A stretch of 64,000 bases of DNA from Amycolatopsis sp. (GTDB lineage Bacteria > Actinomycetota > Actinomycetes > Mycobacteriales > Pseudonocardiaceae): contig NZ_JAODNM010000040.1 of the NCBI RefSeq assembly GCF_025464955.1, positions 1 to 64,000 of the forward strand, read 5' to 3'. A program made the position numbers and the translations under genes. The first letter of the stretch is position 1. The number at the start of each line of letters is the position of its first letter. The notes beneath the pieces are model-generated. The model saw only the letters and a list, made by a program, of their open reading frames with translations. It was not told the origin of the DNA and searched no databases. This document shows, piece by piece, positions 17,745 through 27,041 of the stretch.

Positions 17745-19739
17745 ATGGCCACCTTTTTCGTGACCGGGGCGACCGGATTGATCGGTCGCCAATTCACCCA
17801 GCTGTTGCTCACCAAGGACGACACCGAACACGTCTCGCTGCTCGTCCGCGACTCGTCGACGGCGAAGCTGGCGGCGCTCGTCAACTCCTGGCCGCACCCG
17901 GAACGCGTGCGGCTCGTCGTCGGCGACCTGTCGGCCGACGGGCTCGGCGTGGCCGAGGACGTCCGGTCCGAACTGCGAGGGAACGTCGACCACGTCGTCC
18001 ACCTCGCCGCGCTCTACGACCTGACCGCCGACGACGAGACCAGCATCAAGGCCAACGTCGAGGGCACGCAGCACGTCGTCGAACTGGCCGCGGACCTGCG
18101 CGCGGGCTGCCTGCACCACATCTCCTCCGTCGTCGTCTCCGGTGACCACGAGGGCATGTTCACCGAGGACATGTTCGATGTCGGCCAGCGGCTGGTCACG
18201 CCGTACCACCGCACCAAGTTCGAGGCCGAGAAGCTGGTCCGCGAGCAGAGTGACGTCCCGTGGCGGATCTACCGCCCGGCTGTCGTCGTCGGGAACTCCG
18301 AGACCGGCGAGATGGACAAGATCGACGGCCCGTACTACCTGTTCCCGGCGATCAGCAGGCTGGGCTCGGTCCCGAACGTGCCGATCGTCGGCCCCGACCT
18401 CGGCGACACGAACATCGTCCCGGTGGACTACGTCGCGAAGTCACTGCTCGCGCTGGTCACCGCCCCTGGCCTCGACGGGCGCGCGTTCCACCTGGTCAGC
18501 CCGGAGCCGCAGTCGGTCACCTCGGTGTACAACGCCTTCGCGAAAGCCGCCGGCGCGCCGACGATCACCGCCGAGCTGAACGAGGGCGTGTCCAAGGGCA
18601 TCGTGTCGCTGGTCAAGCTCAGCGAGCACATCCCCGGATTCACCATCGCGCGCGACGCGGTGATGGAACGCCTCGGGATTCCACCCGTCCTGCTCGAAAC
18701 CATGTCGTTCGAGTCGGTCTACTCGTCGGCGTCGACGCGCAAGGCGCTGGCCGGTTCCGGGATCGAGGTCCCCCGGCTGGAGGACTACGCGGCCACGCTG
18801 TGGCGCTACTGGCGCGAGCACCTCGACCCGTTCCGCGCCCGTAAGCACGGCCCGCGCGGCAACCTCGACGGGCGCCGCGTGATCATCACCGGCGCGTCCT
18901 CGGGCATCGGGCGCGCGACGGCGTTGAAGGTCGCCGCCGAGGGCGGGATCCCGCTGCTCGTGGCCCGGCGTCAGCACGAGCTCGAAGAGGTCCGCGACGA
19001 GATCATCGCCGCCGGCGGGACGGCGTCGGTGTACCCGGCCGACCTGACCGACGAGGAGTCGGTGCACAAGGCCGTCGACGCGATGCTCGCCGAGCACGGC
19101 CGGATCGACATGCTGGTCAACAACGCCGGCCGCTCGATCCGCCGGTCGATCAGGCTGTCGTATGACCGCTTCCACGACTACGAGCGCGCGATGGCGATCA
19201 ACTACTTCGGCGCGGTCCGGCTGATCCTCGCGGTGCTGCCGCATATGTCCGAGCGCAAGTTCGGGCACATCGTGAACGTGTCGTCGATCGGCGTGCAGGG
19301 CATCGCGCCGCGCTTCTCGGCCTACGCGGCCTCGAAAGCGGCGCTGGACTACTTCTCGCGCATCGCCGCCACTGAGACCCACGGCGACGGGATCACCTTC
19401 ACCACGATCCACATGCCGCTGGTGCGCACGCCGATGATCCGGCCGACCAAGATCTACGACGCGTTCCCGACGAAGTCGCCGGACCAGGCCGCCGACATGG
19501 TGATGAAGGCGTTGAAGGAACGCCCGAAGCACATCGGCACGCCGGCCGGCCAGGCGATCGGGCTCGCGTACACGCTGCTGCCGGGCGTGACGGATGCCAT
19601 CGCATACCAGGGTTTCCGGGTTTTCCCGGATTCCGCGGCGGCCGGGGGCAGCGGCGGCCTGAAGATCGGCAAGGGCGAGCAGCACCTCTCGCGCGCGGCC
19701 ACCACACTGGCCAAGCTGAGCCGCGGGTTCCACTGGTAG
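17745..19739 (+). CDS. Two-domain SDR reductase (fatty acyl-CoA reductase-like)
   Basis: This 664-residue fusion has two Rossmann domains. Residues 1-370 form an extended SDR/male-sterility-like domain (FVTGATGLIG at 5-14, YHRTKFEAEKLV active-site YxxxK). Residues about 375-620 form a classical SDR (IITGASSGIGRA, NNAGRSIRRS, YAASKAALDYFSR). This order occurs in mycobacterial AcrA1-like acyl-CoA reductases that make fatty aldehydes or alcohols, possibly for wax or storage lipids. ATG at 17745 is chosen (GAAGGGCG just before it, and MATFFVTGATG is the family start). An upstream ATG at 17709 would add 12 residues. A strong hairpin follows the gene. Confidence 0.85.
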   Translation: MATFFVTGATGLIGRQFTQLLLTKDDTEHVSLLVRDSSTAKLAALVNSWPHPERVRLVVGDLSADGLGVAEDVRSELRGNVDHVVHLAALYDLTADDETSIKANVEGTQHVVELAADLRAGCLHHISSVVVSGDHEGMFTEDMFDVGQRLVTPYHRTKFEAEKLVREQSDVPWRIYRPAVVVGNSETGEMDKIDGPYYLFPAISRLGSVPNVPIVGPDLGDTNIVPVDYVAKSLLALVTAPGLDGRAFHLVSPEPQSVTSVYNAFAKAAGAPTITAELNEGVSKGIVSLVKLSEHIPGFTIARDAVMERLGIPPVLLETMSFESVYSSASTRKALAGSGIEVPRLEDYAATLWRYWREHLDPFRARKHGPRGNLDGRRVIITGASSGIGRATALKVAAEGGIPLLVARRQHELEEVRDEIIAAGGTASVYPADLTDEESVHKAVDAMLAEHGRIDMLVNNAGRSIRRSIRLSYDRFHDYERAMAINYFGAVRLILAVLPHMSERKFGHIVNVSSIGVQGIAPRFSAYAASKAALDYFSRIAATETHGDGITFTTIHMPLVRTPMIRPTKIYDAFPTKSPDQAADMVMKALKERPKHIGTPAGQAIGLAYTLLPGVTDAIAYQGFRVFPDSAAAGGSGGLKIGKGEQHLSRAATTLAKLSRGFHW

Positions 19740-19765
19740 GCCAGTAACGCTCCGCGATCATCGCG

Positions 19766-19797
19766 CACCCACTGGGCGGAGAAACGCCCAGTGGGTG
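19766..19797 (+). terminator. Terminator of the SDR gene
   Basis: CACCCACTGGGCG pairs perfectly with CGCCCAGTGGGTG around GAGAAA, 27 bases after the SDR stop. GAAAACAC follows rather than a T-tract, so it is an I-shaped hairpin in the forward direction. Confidence 0.75.
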
Positions 19798-19863
19798 AAA
19801 ACACGGCGGTAATTAACCAAGCCTGACACTGACGACACGGTGTGCGCAGGTACCGTCGGCCCC

Positions 19864-20868
19864 ATGGTTCCCGAGCGAGACAACGGCCTGCTGCCCCTGC
19901 GCCGCGAGTACGCCCAGGTATGGCATGGATTCGACCGCAACGAGGTGCGCCAGTACCTCGATCACCTCGAAGCGCACGTGCGGCGGGTCATGACCGATCG
20001 CGACGCCGCCATGGCGCAGGCGAGCGCGCTGGCGCGGGAACTGGAAGCCGAGCGGCGTGAAGTCGTGAAGATGCATGCGCGCGTCGAGGAGCTGAAGAAG
20101 CCGCCAGAACGGCTCGAGGATCTCGACGAGCGGATGCAGCGGACGGCCACGCTCGCGAACGCGCGCGCCGAGGAGATCACCTCCCGCGCGCAGGTCGCCG
20201 CCGAGAAGCACTGGAGCGAGTCGACGGAGGTGTCGACCAAGCTGCGCGAGCGGTACCAGAAGCTGATCGACGACCTGGACGTCCAGGCCGAGGCGCTGCA
20301 CGCCGAGCACGAGAACGCGCTGACGTCCACGCGCGCCGAGGTCAGCAAGCTGACCGTCGAGGCGGCCACCCGGCGCGAGCAGATGGACGCCGAAGCCGAG
20401 CGCAAGCGGCGGAACATCGAGCGCGAGTTCGAGTCGTCGATGGCGGCTCAGCGCGCGTCACTGGAGAAGCACATCGCCGACCAGAGCACGGCCAGCAAGA
20501 ACCAGGCCGAGCGGCGGATCGCCGAGGCGACCGCGGAGGCGAAGCGGCGCTTGGACGAGGCCACCGCGGAAGCCAAGCGCCGGCTCGACGAGGCCACCAC
20601 CACCGCTGCCCAGCGGACCACCGCCGCGCAGCGGAAGGTCGAGCGGCTCGACGAGATCCGTGAGCAGGCGCGGGCGAGCCTGCGCGCCGCGGACGAGGTG
20701 CTCAAGCGCAGCGAAGCCGCGATGGTGCAGCTGAAGGACGAGGCCGTGATCCCAGCCGCCTCGAAGCTCGTCGGTGATGCCCCCGCGGCGTCCCCCACGC
20801 CTTCGCCCGCTCCGGCTCCCGCTGCCACGAACGGCCACAAGCCGTCTCCGGCCCCCGCCACTTCGTAA
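19864..20868 (+). CDS. DivIVA/Wag31-like coiled-coil protein
   Basis: This 334-residue cytoplasmic protein has the DivIVA N-terminal signature (AQVWHGFDRNEVRQYLDHLEAHV, about 16-40). A nearly continuous coiled coil follows (about 45-290), rich in Glu/Arg/Lys/Ala with repeated RRLDEATAEAK units. A Pro/Ala/Ser tail (about 305-334) ends the protein. DivIVA proteins mark curved membrane and organise polar growth or septation in actinobacteria. This one is probably an accessory paralogue, since no dcw genes are near. ATG at 19864 aligns with the family start. An ATG 24 bases upstream lacks support. Internal repeats may vary in copy number. Confidence 0.8.
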   Translation: MVPERDNGLLPLRREYAQVWHGFDRNEVRQYLDHLEAHVRRVMTDRDAAMAQASALARELEAERREVVKMHARVEELKKPPERLEDLDERMQRTATLANARAEEITSRAQVAAEKHWSESTEVSTKLRERYQKLIDDLDVQAEALHAEHENALTSTRAEVSKLTVEAATRREQMDAEAERKRRNIEREFESSMAAQRASLEKHIADQSTASKNQAERRIAEATAEAKRRLDEATAEAKRRLDEATTTAAQRTTAAQRKVERLDEIREQARASLRAADEVLKRSEAAMVQLKDEAVIPAASKLVGDAPAASPTPSPAPAPAATNGHKPSPAPATS

Positions 20869-20910
20869 CCCGCGCCGCTTCGTAACCCGCTCCGCAGGCT
20901 CCGCGGCGTT

Positions 20911-21100
20911 CCCTCGGGGCCATTCTGATGGCGGCGGCCGCCGCGTTGGTGTTGAACGCCGATGCCTGGAGCTTAAGGGGGGTTGGGGTAGTCGGTTCTG
21001 TCCAAAGCAGCAAGGACCGAAGGCACCCTCGGCAGGGCAGAGACGTCGTCAAGGTCTAGTTGAGTACGCCTTACGCCGTGAAGGTGGCCTTCACGTCACG
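20911..21100. repeat. Compound repeat element (second copy)
   Basis: This gap between convergent genes holds two repeated blocks. Bases 20911-20956 (CCCTCGGGGCCATTCTGATG and onward) match, in reverse, the sequence at 9495-9538. Bases 20971-21100 match, in reverse, the 2.2 kb element: CTTAAGGG, GCAGCAAGGACCG, CTAGTTGAGT, TTACGCCG and the hairpin GTGAAGGTGGCCTTCAC at 21078-21094. It probably acts as a bidirectional terminator. No gene is seen in the gap. Confidence 0.75.
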
Positions 21101-22426
21101 TCACAACACCGTCCGGGGCCAGGGGTTGGCGCGCTCGAGTTGGGCGGCGACGGCGAGGAGGCGGGCTTCGCCGCCCGGCGCGGCGATCAGCTGGACGCTC
21201 GTCGGCAGGCCGGACGCCGTCCGCCCGACCGGCACCGACATCGCGGGGTACCCGGCCAGGTTCCACAACCCGGTGAACCCGGCGACGCGCCCCGAGGGCA
21301 CGGCGTTGGCCAGCCAGCGGCGCTCGTGCCAGCGTTTGGCCTTGGGCGGCAACGTTGCGAGCGTCGGCGTGACCAGCACGTCGTGCTCGGCGAAAAACGC
21401 TTCCGCACGCCGGATCCAGTTCTGCTTGGTACGTTCCCGGACCAGCCCGAGCCGCCGGACCAGCTTTCCGACGCGTACATGCGCTTTCGTGCGCGGTTGC
21501 AGGAGCGCGAAGTCGAAGTCCTCAGCCTGCTCGGCGGGTCCGGCGAACCAGCGCGCCACGATGCCGCCGACAGCCGCGACACCGTAGTTCGGAGTGGCTT
21601 CTTCGACGTCGTGACCGGCGACGACGAGCAACTCCGCGACGAGATCGACCGCGGCCGTGAGCTCCTTCGGGACGGGCGCCTTGGTCGGCAACACGGTGGA
21701 AAACGCGACGCGCAGGTTGCCCGGGTCGACGATGTCCGCGAGGTCCGGCCGTTCCGCGAGGACGGCCAGCAACAGCGCCGCGTCCGCCACGGTCGTCGCG
21801 AGCGAGCCGTGGGTCGACATCCCGAACCAGCCCTCGGCGCCGGGTTCCTTGACCACGCCGGCGCCGGGTTTGATGCCGACGAGACCGCACATCGCGGCCG
21901 GCAGCCGGACCGAGCCGAGGCCGTCCGTGCCGTGGGCCACCGGGACCAGCGCGGCGGCGACGGCGGCCGCGCTGCCACCCGACGACCCGCCGGCGACGTA
22001 CGTGGGCTCCCAGGGGTTGCGGGCGATGCCCTCAGGCGTGTCGCTCATCGGCCAGACGCACAGCTCCGGCACGCGGGTGAGCCCGACGATCACCGCGCCC
22101 GCGGCACGCAGGCGTCGGGCGATCTCGCCGTCTTCCGCCGCGTTCGAGCGCGATCCGGCATGAGAACCCCATTCGGCGAACTCGCCGGCGATGTCGGTGA
22201 CATCCTTGACGGCGACGGGCACACCGGCCAACGGCAACTCGGCGAGATCAGGCCGTTCGGCGACCTGGTGCGCCTCAGCCAGCGCCTCGGCTTCGCGAAC
22301 GCGCCGGAACGCGCCGACCACCCCGTCCGCGGCCGCTATTCGGGCGAGCGCGTCCTTGGTCACCTGGACCGGGTCCAGCTCCCCCGCGCGCACCGCTTTC
22401 GCCAGTTCCACCGCCGTCAGCACCAT
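21101..22426 (-). CDS. Amidase-signature family hydrolase
   Basis: This 441-residue member of the amidase signature family hydrolyses carboxamides. The Ser-cisSer-Lys triad is visible: Lys74 (VPVAVKDVTDIAG), Ser148 (AGGSSGGSAAAVA) and Ser172 (GTDGLGSVRLPAAMCG). The serines are 24 residues apart, as in the family. The consensus GTDGGGS is GTDGLGS here, a mild change next to the nucleophile. There are no gatCB genes nearby, so a stand-alone amidase is more likely than GatA. The substrate is unknown. It lies downstream of the 22461-23012 gene with 34 bases between them. Confidence 0.92.
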   Translation of the reverse strand: MVLTAVELAKAVRAGELDPVQVTKDALARIAAADGVVGAFRRVREAEALAEAHQVAERPDLAELPLAGVPVAVKDVTDIAGEFAEWGSHAGSRSNAAEDGEIARRLRAAGAVIVGLTRVPELCVWPMSDTPEGIARNPWEPTYVAGGSSGGSAAAVAAALVPVAHGTDGLGSVRLPAAMCGLVGIKPGAGVVKEPGAEGWFGMSTHGSLATTVADAALLLAVLAERPDLADIVDPGNLRVAFSTVLPTKAPVPKELTAAVDLVAELLVVAGHDVEEATPNYGVAAVGGIVARWFAGPAEQAEDFDFALLQPRTKAHVRVGKLVRRLGLVRERTKQNWIRRAEAFFAEHDVLVTPTLATLPPKAKRWHERRWLANAVPSGRVAGFTGLWNLAGYPAMSVPVGRTASGLPTSVQLIAAPGGEARLLAVAAQLERANPWPRTVL

Positions 22427-22460
22427 GGTCGAACTCTAGTGTCCCGCGTGGGAAATGCGC

Positions 22461-23012
22461 TTAGTGTCGGGGCTGAGGCGGTCCGCCGAAGCGGCTCTGC
22501 AGTGAGCTCATGATCGAGGCGGCGATCGACGACTCGATCGCGGACGTGTCGTTTCCCGGGCCGTTGCCGCCGGTGGCGATGGGCGCACTGGGCTTGGCAG
22601 GCGGCTTCGGGGTCGTCGTGACGACGTCGCTGCTGGAGGCTTGCGCCCGGACGTCCGCGGAAGCGGGCGGCGCGGAGGCGGAGGCGCTGCTAGGGGTGGT
22701 CGACGTCGGGGAATCCGGCGGCAGCACGGCGCCCGGCTGGCCGGGGAGTCCGGCCGGATCGGCCGTTCCGGTGCCTTCGACCTGGTGGTTCGCGCCGTAG
22801 ACGACGGCGCCCGCGAGCGCCAGAGCGACGACCGCAACGGCGACGGGGAACAGCGCGGCGATCCGGCGTCTGCCCGGCGACTCCGGCGGGCTCACCTCGG
22901 GCGCGCTCGCCCCGTCTTCGGGACGTCGATGCTTGCCGCCGTCGTCGTCGGGGTTGTCTGAAGTGACCCTGGCCAGCGGCATAGTGTCGCTCGGGGAAGG
23001 TTCACGGTTCAT
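22461..23012 (-). CDS. Single-pass membrane protein with Ser/Pro-rich outer part
   Basis: The 183-residue protein has a charged cytosolic N-terminus (about 1-50, DNPDDDGGKHRRPEDG), one transmembrane helix (about 51-71, ALFPVAVAVVALALAGAVVYG) and a low-complexity Ser/Pro/Ala/Thr-rich outer segment. The last ~25 residues (SAIESSIAASIMSSLQSRFGG) could form an amphipathic helix. GGAGG lies 6 bases before the ATG. It is divergent from the crotonase gene and may be co-transcribed with the downstream amidase. No family recognised. Confidence 0.65.
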   Translation of the reverse strand: MNREPSPSDTMPLARVTSDNPDDDGGKHRRPEDGASAPEVSPPESPGRRRIAALFPVAVAVVALALAGAVVYGANHQVEGTGTADPAGLPGQPGAVLPPDSPTSTTPSSASASAPPASADVRAQASSSDVVTTTPKPPAKPSAPIATGGNGPGNDTSAIESSIAASIMSSLQSRFGGPPQPRH

Positions 23013-23101
23013 CGTCTACCTCCGTCGCCACCAAGGTCGGCGGCCGGGAAATCGTAGGGGAACCCCGCCCGCACCGGTGCACCCGGGTACCGTCGGCGAG
23101 C

Positions 23102-23875
23102 ATGCCGGTACGCAGTGAACGCAAGGGCGCGGTCACCACCGTGGTGCTCTCACGACCCGAGGTGCGCAACGCGGTCGACGGGCCGACAGCGCAGGAGCTC
23201 TCGGACGCCTTTCGCGCCTTCGACGCCGACCCGGACGCTTCGGTCGCGGTCTTGTGGGGCGAAGGCGGGACGTTCTGCGCGGGCGCGGACCTCAAGGCGC
23301 TCGGCACCGAGCGGAGCAACCAGGTGACCGAGGACGTCGAAAACACCGACGGTCCGATGGGTCCGACCCGGCTGCGGCTCGGCAAACCGGTGATCGCCGC
23401 GATCGCCGGACACGCGGTGGCCGGCGGGCTCGAACTGGCCCTATGGTGCGATTTGCGGGTCGCCGAGGAGGACGCGGTGCTCGGCGTGTTCTGCCGGCGC
23501 TGGGGCGTGCCGCTCATCGACGGCGGCACCGTGCGGCTTCCCCGCCTGATCGGCACCAGCCGCGCGTTGGATCTCGTGCTCACCGGCCGCCCGGTCGACG
23601 CCGCCGAAGCTCACGCGATCGGGCTGGTCAACCGGGTCGTGGCGCCGGGCAGGGCCCGCGAGGCCGCCGAGGAACTCGCTGCCGAGATCGCCGCGTTCCC
23701 CCAGGTCTGCATGCGCAACGACAGGCTGTCATTGCTGGAGTCCGAAGGGCTCACCGAATCGGCCGCGATGGCGAACGAACTCTTGCACGGCAAGGAATCC
23801 GTCACCGCGGAAGCGCTCACGGGTGCCGCTCGGTTCGCCGCCGGCGCCGGTCGTCACGGCACCTTCGATTCCTAG
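23102..23875 (+). CDS. Crotonase-fold enoyl-CoA hydratase/isomerase family protein
   Basis: This 257-residue crotonase-superfamily protein acts on acyl-CoA thioesters. Oxyanion-hole segments are GGTFCAGADLKAL and AIAGHAVAGGLELALWCDLRVA. The region that carries the two catalytic glutamates of true hydratases reads FCRRWGVPLIDGGTVRLPRLIGTSRALDLV split over two stretches, with neither glutamate obvious. Hydration activity is therefore uncertain. The subgroup occurs widely in actinobacteria as enoyl-CoA hydratase-related. The ATG is the first codon of a typical N-terminus (MPVRSERKGAVTTVVLSRPEVRNA). No beta-oxidation partners are adjacent. Confidence 0.88.
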   Translation: MPVRSERKGAVTTVVLSRPEVRNAVDGPTAQELSDAFRAFDADPDASVAVLWGEGGTFCAGADLKALGTERSNQVTEDVENTDGPMGPTRLRLGKPVIAAIAGHAVAGGLELALWCDLRVAEEDAVLGVFCRRWGVPLIDGGTVRLPRLIGTSRALDLVLTGRPVDAAEAHAIGLVNRVVAPGRAREAAEELAAEIAAFPQVCMRNDRLSLLESEGLTESAAMANELLHGKESVTAEALTGAARFAAGAGRHGTFDS

Positions 23876-23896
23876 GCGAACGTCGAACTCGCGTGG

Positions 23897-24379
23897 TCAG
23901 TGCGGGGCGGATCTGGGGAGGGGGACGGCGTCGCTGTCGATGTGGAGCACGCGCAGTTCGCTGAGCAGGCGGACGTACCGGCTGCCGCGGCTGTCACGCG
24001 GGAGGACGAGCGTCGGCCGCCGCAGGACGACGTCGTTGTACCGCGTCGCGACCAGCGCGGCGCACGCGCCGAACTCGACGTCGACCTCGCCCCACGACAG
24101 CGTCACCTGGTAGCCGTCCTGACCGAAGGCGAGGACGACCAGGTTGAGGTGGTCCATCTTGCGGTCCTCGCGCAGCAGCAGGCCGACGTCGGAAAGCAGG
24201 TCGTGCAGCGGGATGCCGCGCACCTCGTCCATCCGGTCACACGCCCGGGTGACGTAGTGGACGCGCCTCGGGCCCTGCGCGCGCTTGTCCAGCTCGGCCG
24301 TGGTCACCACCGTGCCCGGCGCCCGGACCGCGCCGGTCACCAGGAACTGCCCGTCCGTAGCGGTCACGAGCCCGGTCAT
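23897..24379 (-). CDS. Small sulfite-oxidase-fold (molybdopterin-binding-like) protein
   Basis: This 160-residue protein resembles a truncated oxidoreductase molybdopterin-binding domain: VHYVTRACDRMDEVRGIPLHDLLSDVGL, then LVVLAFGQDGYQVTLSWGEVD, and DNDVVLRR-like strands ending RYVRLLSELRVL. Full-length sulfite oxidases are about twice this size, and the usual cofactor cysteine motif is not clear, so catalytic activity is doubtful. ATG at 24379 overlaps the upstream stop as ATGA, a sign of translational coupling. ATG at 24394 is an alternative. Pairing with the upstream HTH-like gene suggests a ligand-sensing or partner role, which is inference. Confidence 0.65.
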   Translation of the reverse strand: MTGLVTATDGQFLVTGAVRAPGTVVTTAELDKRAQGPRRVHYVTRACDRMDEVRGIPLHDLLSDVGLLLREDRKMDHLNLVVLAFGQDGYQVTLSWGEVDVEFGACAALVATRYNDVVLRRPTLVLPRDSRGSRYVRLLSELRVLHIDSDAVPLPRSAPH

Positions 24380-24849
24380 AACGGAGTGCTGCATCGGCAG
24401 CCGCCGCCGAGGTGGCTGATCCGGCCCTCGGCCTCGGGCTGGCGCTGGTAGAAGCTGCCGTCGTCGAAGCGGACATCGATGGTGTCGAGCGGGTCGACCG
24501 CGGTGACCCGCCCGCGGCGCACTTGGCAGGCGCCGGTTTCCGGGTCCTGCTCGCCGAACACGACGACCTCGTCGCCGGCCCGGAAGTGGTTCCACTGCCA
24601 GCCGTTGAAGTCGAACCAGGTTCCGGTGAGCGCCCGCGACACCGCGGCCAGCGGGGCGCCGGTCGCGGCGGCGATCCGGCTCATCGTCTCGACCGGCACC
24701 AGTTCGGGCGGACGAGGTTCGACAGCCTCGTCCAGCCACGCGCAGAGGCTGGATTCCGGCAGGCCGGCGGAGGCTTCGATCGACCGGATCGAGCGCTCCG
24801 GCTGATGCCGCCGAAGGAGTACCGCAAACCGAGTCCCGCTCATCCGCAC
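24376..24849 (-). CDS. HTH-like N-terminal protein coupled to the small oxidoreductase-fold gene
   Basis: This 157-residue protein has an N-terminal helical region (about 5-75: TRFAVLLRRHQPERSIRSIEASAGLPESSL and a second helix pair TMSRIAAATGAPLAAVSRALTG) that resembles an XRE-type HTH. The C-terminal ~75 residues form a beta-rich part (HFRAGDEVVVFGEQDPETGACQVRRGRVTAVDPLDTIDVRFDDGS, quoted here only to locate a Tudor/KOW-like small barrel). It ends with a Cys pair (GGGCRCSTPL). Its stop overlaps the next start (ATGA). Function unknown; DNA binding is plausible. Confidence 0.6.
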   Translation of the reverse strand: MRMSGTRFAVLLRRHQPERSIRSIEASAGLPESSLCAWLDEAVEPRPPELVPVETMSRIAAATGAPLAAVSRALTGTWFDFNGWQWNHFRAGDEVVVFGEQDPETGACQVRRGRVTAVDPLDTIDVRFDDGSFYQRQPEAEGRISHLGGGCRCSTPL

Positions 24850-24931
24850 CTCCTCAGCTGAGGGTAGATGATCCGCAGGTGCGGGGCAAAAAGATCTTTC
24901 GTGCCGCTTACGCGGTGAAAAGGGTCCAGGG

Positions 24932-24977
24932 CTCGTGAGTGTTCCGGCCGGTTAGAAGCGGCCGGAACACTCACGAG
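24932..24977 (-). terminator. htpG terminator, CTCGTGAGTGTT-family hairpin
   Basis: A perfect 19-bp stem begins CTCGTGAGTGTTCCGGCCG at 24932, with an 8-base loop (GTTAGAAG). The right arm ends 3 bases before the htpG stop codon on the plus-strand map. It is the best-formed copy of a repeat seen also near 8.1, 11.2 and 49.6 kb. Confidence 0.85.
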
Positions 24978-24979
24978 TC

Positions 24980-26893
24980 CTACAAGGCGCGGGTCAGCTG
25001 AGCCGCGAGCAGCCGCGTAAAGCGGGACGGATCACTCAGCTCGCCGCCTTCGGAAAGCAGCGCCATGCCGTAGAGGAGCTCGGCGGTTTCGGCCAACGTC
25101 TCGTCGTCCGCGCGCTTGCTGTGGGCGTCACGCAGCCCGACGACCAGCGGGTGCGTCGGGTTGAGCTCGAGGATGCGCTTGAGCTGGGGCATGTTCTCGC
25201 CCATCGCCCGGTACATCTTCTCCAGCGTCGGCGACATGTCGTTGCTGTCCCCGACGATGCAGGTCGGCGACGTCGTCAGCCGCGACGACAGCCGCACCTC
25301 CTTGACACTCTCGCCCAGGGTCGTCGTCATCCACGAAAGCAGCTCGGCGAAGTCCTTCGTCTGCTGCTCGCGCTCGGCCTCGGCGGTCTTCTTCTCCTCG
25401 TCGCTGTCGAGGTCGACCTGGCCCTTCGCGATGGACTGGAACTGCTTGCCTTCGTACTCCCCGACCGCGTCGACCCACATCTCGTCGATCGGGTCGGTCA
25501 GCACCAGCACCTCGAAACCCTTGGCCTGGAAAGCTTCCATATGCGGCGAGTTTTCGATGATCGACCGCGACTCGCCGGTCATGTAGTAGACGTCCTGCTG
25601 GCCGTCCTTCATCCGCTCGATGTACTCCCGCAGCGTGGTGGGCGCTTCGGCATCGTTGGTCGAGGAGAACGACGAGATGTCGAGGATCGCGACGCGGTTC
25701 TCGACATCGTCGAGCAGGCCTTCCTTGACCGCGCGGCCGAACTCCTTCCAGAACGTCGCGTACTTGTCCGGGTGCTCGGTCATCAGGGTCTTGACCGTCG
25801 ACAGCACCCGCTTCACCAGTCGGCGGCGCATCAGCTGGATCTGGCGGTCCTGCTGGAGGATCTCGCGCGACACGTTGAGCGACAGGTCCTGCGCGTCGAC
25901 GACGCCCTTGATGAACCGGAGGTACTCCGGCATCAGCTCTTCGCAGTCGTCCATGATGAACACGCGCTTGACGTAGAGCTGCACGCCGCGCTTGCGCTCG
26001 CGCATGAACAGGTCCATCGGCGCGTGCGACGGGATGAACAGCAGCGCCTGGTACTCGAACGTGCCCTCCGCCTGCATGCGGACGATCTCGAGCGGGTCCT
26101 GCCAGTCGTGGCTGACGTGCTTGTAGAACTCGTTGTACTCGTCGTCGGTGACGTCGTCCTTCGAGCGCGCCCACAGCGCCTTCATCGAGTTGACGGTCTC
26201 GAGTTCGTGCGTGACTTCGCCGTCCTCGGCCGTCTTCTCTGCTGCCATCTTGATGGGCCACACGATGAAGTCGGAGTACTTCTTGACGATCTCGCGGAGC
26301 TTCCAGGCCGACGTGTAGTCGAAGAGCTGGTCGTCGGCGTCTTCCGGCTTCAGGTGCAGCGTGACCGCTGTCCCCTGGGGCGCGTCGTCCAGCTCCTCGA
26401 TCGTGTAGGTGCCCTCGCCACCGGACTCCCAGCGCGTGCCCACGGTCTCGCCCGCGCGCCGCGTCGTCAGGGTGACCTTGTCCGCCACCATGAAACTGGA
26501 GTAGAAGCCGACGCCGAACTGCCCGATGAGGTCCTGCGAGACCGCGGAGTCCTGCGACTCCTTCAGCTTCTTCAGGAACTCCGCCGTGCCGGACTTCGCG
26601 ATGGTGCCGATGAGACCGATGACGTCCTCGCGGGACATGCCGATGCCGTTGTCGCGGATCGTCAGCGTGCGCGCGTCCTTGTCAACCTCGAGCTCGATGT
26701 GCAGATCGCTGGTGTCGGCCTCCAGGTCCTTGTCCTGGAACGCTTCCAGCCGGAGCTTGTCCAAAGCGTCCGAGGCGTTGGAGACGAGCTCCCGGAGGAA
26801 GGTCTCTTTGTTCGAGTAGATCGAGTGGATCATCAGCTGCAGCAGCTGACGCGCCTCGGCCTGGAACTCGAGCGTGTCGACCTTGGTGTTCAC
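24980..26893 (-). CDS. htpG: Molecular chaperone HtpG (Hsp90)
   Basis: This 637-residue cytosolic Hsp90 is a dimeric ATP-dependent chaperone. The N-terminal GHKL ATPase domain has [46 protein letters not shown] and [17 protein letters not shown]. The middle domain carries [26 protein letters not shown] and the catalytic-loop arginine region [12 protein letters not shown]. The C-terminal dimerisation domain ends near residue 637 without the eukaryotic MEEVD. The length is normal. The GTG start has GAAGGGGG 7 bases upstream. No CIRCE or HAIR heat-shock operator is evident in the 148-base divergent region. Confidence 0.97.
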
Positions 26894-27041
26894 AGTGCCC
26901 CCTTCATACGGTAAGTCGCCGCCGAATCGTACCGGGCGGCGGCCGTTATGTTTTCGTTACCAACTCTTGCGAAGCCGTCTGTCGATCCTGCCGGAAACAG
27001 TTCGTGTAAATCGTGAAAACCAGCCGACGCCGGAGGAAGAC

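Noticed and set aside
26894..27041. HrcA CIRCE or HspR HAIR element upstream of htpG
   Set aside because: I looked for TTAGCACTC-type or CTTGAGT-type inverted repeats in the divergent region and found none.
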